Shown here piece after piece: positions 61,896 through 64,000 of a stretch of DNA of 64,000 nucleotides. A program made the position numbers and the translations under genes. The DNA is from Reinekea marina (lineage in GTDB: Bacteria > Pseudomonadota > Gammaproteobacteria > Pseudomonadales > Natronospirillaceae), in NCBI RefSeq assembly GCF_030409715.1, contig NZ_JAUFQI010000001.1, forward strand, positions 3,150,501 through 3,214,500, in the 5' to 3' direction. The notes under the pieces were generated by a model. It was given only the letters and a program-made list of their open reading frames with translations, was not told where the DNA came from and searched no databases. The stretch's first letter is position 1. Each line of letters opens with the position of its first letter.

Positions 61896-63125
61896 ATGAA
61901 AAAGCCAATATTAAGCTTATGCCTAATGGCGCTGGGAGCCGTATCTGTATCGCAACACCTGTTTGCCGATTCAGGGATCGAAGTAGGTGTAAGGCCGTAC
62001 TATTTGATCAACGACATGGAAGAAAGCTCGCTGAAAAACAAGCTACTTTCGTGTCAAAATAAGAAATCTAAAGTGTCGACCTTTTCTATAGGTCACCGTG
62101 GTGCGCCAATGCAATTCCCTGAGCACACCAAAGAATCTTATTTAGCTGCGGCGCGCATGGGCGCGGGTATTATTGAGTGTGATGTTACGTTCACCAAAGA
62201 TAAAGAGTTAGTGTGCAGGCACTCTCAAAGTGATCTGCACACAACAACGAATATTTTATTAACTCCCTTGGCTGAAAAATGCTCCGTTCCGTTTACGCCT
62301 GCGAAATATGATGAAAATGGAAATTTAACTGAACGGGCTAGCGCAACCTGCAAAACTACGGACATCACCCTAGCTGAATTTAAAACCTTAAAAGGCAAAA
62401 TGGATGCAGCAAACCCTGCTGCGCGAACCGTTGAAGAGTATGTCAATGCAACAGCAGCCTGGCGTACAGATCTATATTCGGGTAACGGCACTTTAATGAG
62501 CCATAAAGAAAGTATCGAATTATTCAAGGAATTAGGTGTAAAAATGACGCCAGAGTTAAAGTCTGCGTCAGTTGAAATGCCTTACCAAGGAACCTACACA
62601 CAACAAGACTATGCCCAACAAATGATAAACGAATATATAGAGGCCGGTGTTCGTCCTAGAGATGTATTCGCTCAGTCATTTAACATTGATGATGTTAAAT
62701 ATTGGATTGAAAACGAACCAGCGTTTGGTAACCAAGCTGTTTTCTTAGACGGTGCCAGCAGTGCTGAAGAAGTTCAATCTAGAATTGACAATATGGAATC
62801 TTTTGCAGACCAGGGTATTCAATATATTGCGCCCCCTATTTGGACATTGCTCGCACTTAATGGCAATAATGACATTGTGCCATCGGAATATGCAAACGCA
62901 GCGAACGATGCCGGTTTAAACATTATAACTTGGTCATTAGAACGATCAGGGCTCTTGCAAAACGGTGGTGGCTGGTATTATCAAACGATACAAGATGCAA
63001 TTGACGACGATGGCGACATGTATGAAGTTGTTGATGTGCTCGCACAAGAGGTCGGAGTTGTAGGCATATTCTCCGACTGGCCTGCCACTACCACCTACTA
63101 CGCTAACTGTATGGGATTAAAATAA
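61896..63125 (+). CDS. Secreted glycerophosphodiester phosphodiesterase
   Basis: A 409-residue protein with a signal peptide of about 24 residues. The GDPD TIM-barrel motifs are H67-R68-G in [14 protein letters not shown], the metal pair E94/D96 in IIECDVTF and H109 in CRHSQSDLH. Later parts hold [21 protein letters not shown] and TWSLERSG, the barrel end. It should split glycerophosphodiesters from phospholipids to glycerol-3-phosphate outside the inner membrane. It is longer than the cytosolic type (about 250). The nearby ADH-type gene follows on the same strand after a terminator. Confidence 0.9.
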   Translation: MKKPILSLCLMALGAVSVSQHLFADSGIEVGVRPYYLINDMEESSLKNKLLSCQNKKSKVSTFSIGHRGAPMQFPEHTKESYLAAARMGAGIIECDVTFTKDKELVCRHSQSDLHTTTNILLTPLAEKCSVPFTPAKYDENGNLTERASATCKTTDITLAEFKTLKGKMDAANPAARTVEEYVNATAAWRTDLYSGNGTLMSHKESIELFKELGVKMTPELKSASVEMPYQGTYTQQDYAQQMINEYIEAGVRPRDVFAQSFNIDDVKYWIENEPAFGNQAVFLDGASSAEEVQSRIDNMESFADQGIQYIAPPIWTLLALNGNNDIVPSEYANAANDAGLNIITWSLERSGLLQNGGGWYYQTIQDAIDDDGDMYEVVDVLAQEVGVVGIFSDWPATTTYYANCMGLK

Positions 63126-63156
63126 TAGTCACACGCACTTAAGATGAGCGTTATAC

Positions 63157-63190
63157 AAAAGCGTGGCTTGTCGAACAGGCCGCGCTTTTT
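63157..63190 (+). terminator. Intrinsic terminator after the phosphodiesterase gene
   Basis: The stem runs from AAAAGCGTGGC...TGT through a CGA loop to ACA...GCCGCGCTTTT, with two G-T wobbles, followed by a T-run. It lies 32 bases after the stop. Confidence 0.85.
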
Positions 63191-63256
63191 ATTTTGAACA
63201 AAATTAGATAATGTACAACCCAACGCAACATTGATTGACATTGATGAGTACTTTTA

Positions 63257-64000
63257 ATGCTTACAAAAACGCCAAATTCGCTCACGCCATTTTCAATCTC
63301 TAGATTACCACGCATTCTGTTTGGGGCTGGTGAACTCAGTAAATTGCCTGCAGAAATACAGTCATTTGGCTCTAATGTATTAATAATCACCGGAGGGCAA
63401 TCCTTCACTCAATCAATACAATGGTCAGTACTAAAACGCTCTTTAGACGAGCTCAATATAGATGTTCATTTGGAGCGCGTTAGCGGCGAGCCTACTCCTG
63501 GTCAAGTGGACGCAATTGTTGCTCAGTATAAAAAAGAAACCATTGCCGTGGTCATTGGTATTGGAGGAGGCAGCCCTCTCGACGCTGCAAAAGCCGTTGC
63601 CGCATTATTACCCAGCGGCCGTTCAGTGATGAACTACTTAGAAGGCGTTGGGAAAGGTATTACTTTTAGCGGTCCTACCATTCCCTTCATAGCAGTGCCG
63701 ACAACCGCGGGCACAGGCAGTGAAATGACTAAAAATGCCGTGCTCAGTGACACCGAACAAGGCTTTAAAAAGTCGTTCCGTGATGAGCAAATGACCGCAC
63801 AGGTGGCCATTATCGATTCAACATTACTCGAAAGCTGCCCGCGCCCGCAGTTGATCGCCAATGCCATGGACGCCTTTACCCAATTGTTAGAATCTTATAC
63901 TTCCACTCGCAGCAATCCATTGACCGATGCGTTAGCCTTAAGCGGCATTGAACACTTCTTAAAAGGGTTTAACTTTCACCAGGAGGCTGATCTTGCTGGA
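63257..64000 (+). CDS. Iron-containing alcohol dehydrogenase, N-terminal part (3' end outside the window)
   Basis: The frame is open to the right edge, giving 248 residues of a type III (iron) alcohol dehydrogenase. FGAGELSKLP, the NAD-binding GIGGGSPLDAAKAVAAL, VPTTAGTGSEMTKNAVL and the start of the metal-binding region ANAMDAFTQLLESYTS are seen; in the last the Asp and Gln positions match iron-binding family members. The substrate cannot be told. It begins 66 bases after a terminator and so probably has its own promoter. Confidence 0.9.
   Translation, partial: MLTKTPNSLTPFSISRLPRILFGAGELSKLPAEIQSFGSNVLIITGGQSFTQSIQWSVLKRSLDELNIDVHLERVSGEPTPGQVDAIVAQYKKETIAVVIGIGGGSPLDAAKAVAALLPSGRSVMNYLEGVGKGITFSGPTIPFIAVPTTAGTGSEMTKNAVLSDTEQGFKKSFRDEQMTAQVAIIDSTLLESCPRPQLIANAMDAFTQLLESYTSTRSNPLTDALALSGIEHFLKGFNFHQEADLAG

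Overview
This window is a 64 kb chromosomal segment of a gammaproteobacterium. Several gene orders match Pseudomonas and its marine relatives: gshB-tonB-ruvX, polA beside thrB, oxyR-recG, grpE-dnaK-dnaJ beside recN, fur/bamE/rnfH/ratA, and folM-folX/folE. Base composition looks balanced to slightly AT-rich. Together with a large cation:proton antiporter and an SNF-like transporter, this suggests a marine, Oceanospirillales-like organism; that placement is inference. No rRNA, tRNA or CRISPR array was seen.

Layout. 1-5.7 kb: an overlapping operon of gshB (partial), a TonB-like protein, ruvX, the FAN1 nuclease and a DinG/XPD-type helicase with an N-terminal nuclease-like domain. 5.7-8.3 kb (minus): hemerythrin, then a coupled response regulator-CheC-diguanylate cyclase set. 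8.4-17.6 kb: polA (proofreading site apparently eroded), thrB, ppnN, a YeeZ-like protein, oxyR, recG. 17.7-21 kb: a YbaK-like/HDOD fusion, then an IS110/IS1111-type element inserted in an intergenic repeat. 21-28.5 kb: an outer-membrane barrel protein, dnaJ, dnaK and grpE with sigma-32-type promoters, and recN with a LexA-like box. 28.5-36 kb: a thioredoxin-like protein, fur, bamE, rnfH, ratA, an SNF-like transporter, hypothetical genes, a TauE-type permease and the monapterin genes folM, folX and folE.

36-41 kb: a cobalamin riboswitch in front of a BtuFCD-type importer, a divergent PduO-like protein, and mgtE. 41-42.7 kb: repeat-dense DNA enclosing one small P-loop kinase gene. 42.7-51.6 kb: a second diguanylate cyclase, threonine aldolase, a MocR regulator divergent from a DUF1127 gene and a LysE-type exporter, a eukaryotic-type HisA, a DMT permease, NfsA-like nitroreductase, an AEC permease and YaeQ. 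51.7-59.6 kb (minus): TetR regulator, acyl-CoA ligase, a complete branched-chain-type ABC transporter and an alpha/beta hydrolase, looking like one carboxylic-acid uptake and activation unit. 59.8-64 kb: a CPA1 antiporter with an RCK-like domain, a secreted glycerophosphodiesterase and a truncated iron-type alcohol dehydrogenase.

The least ordinary elements are the RNA-guided-type insertion sequence whose presumed guide region shares both halves of the repeat it interrupts, the dispersed repeat families around 20.7, 28.6 and 41-42.6 kb, the loss of proofreading residues in Pol I, the stand-alone His6-like isomerase, and the palindrome-rich leader of the folM cluster.
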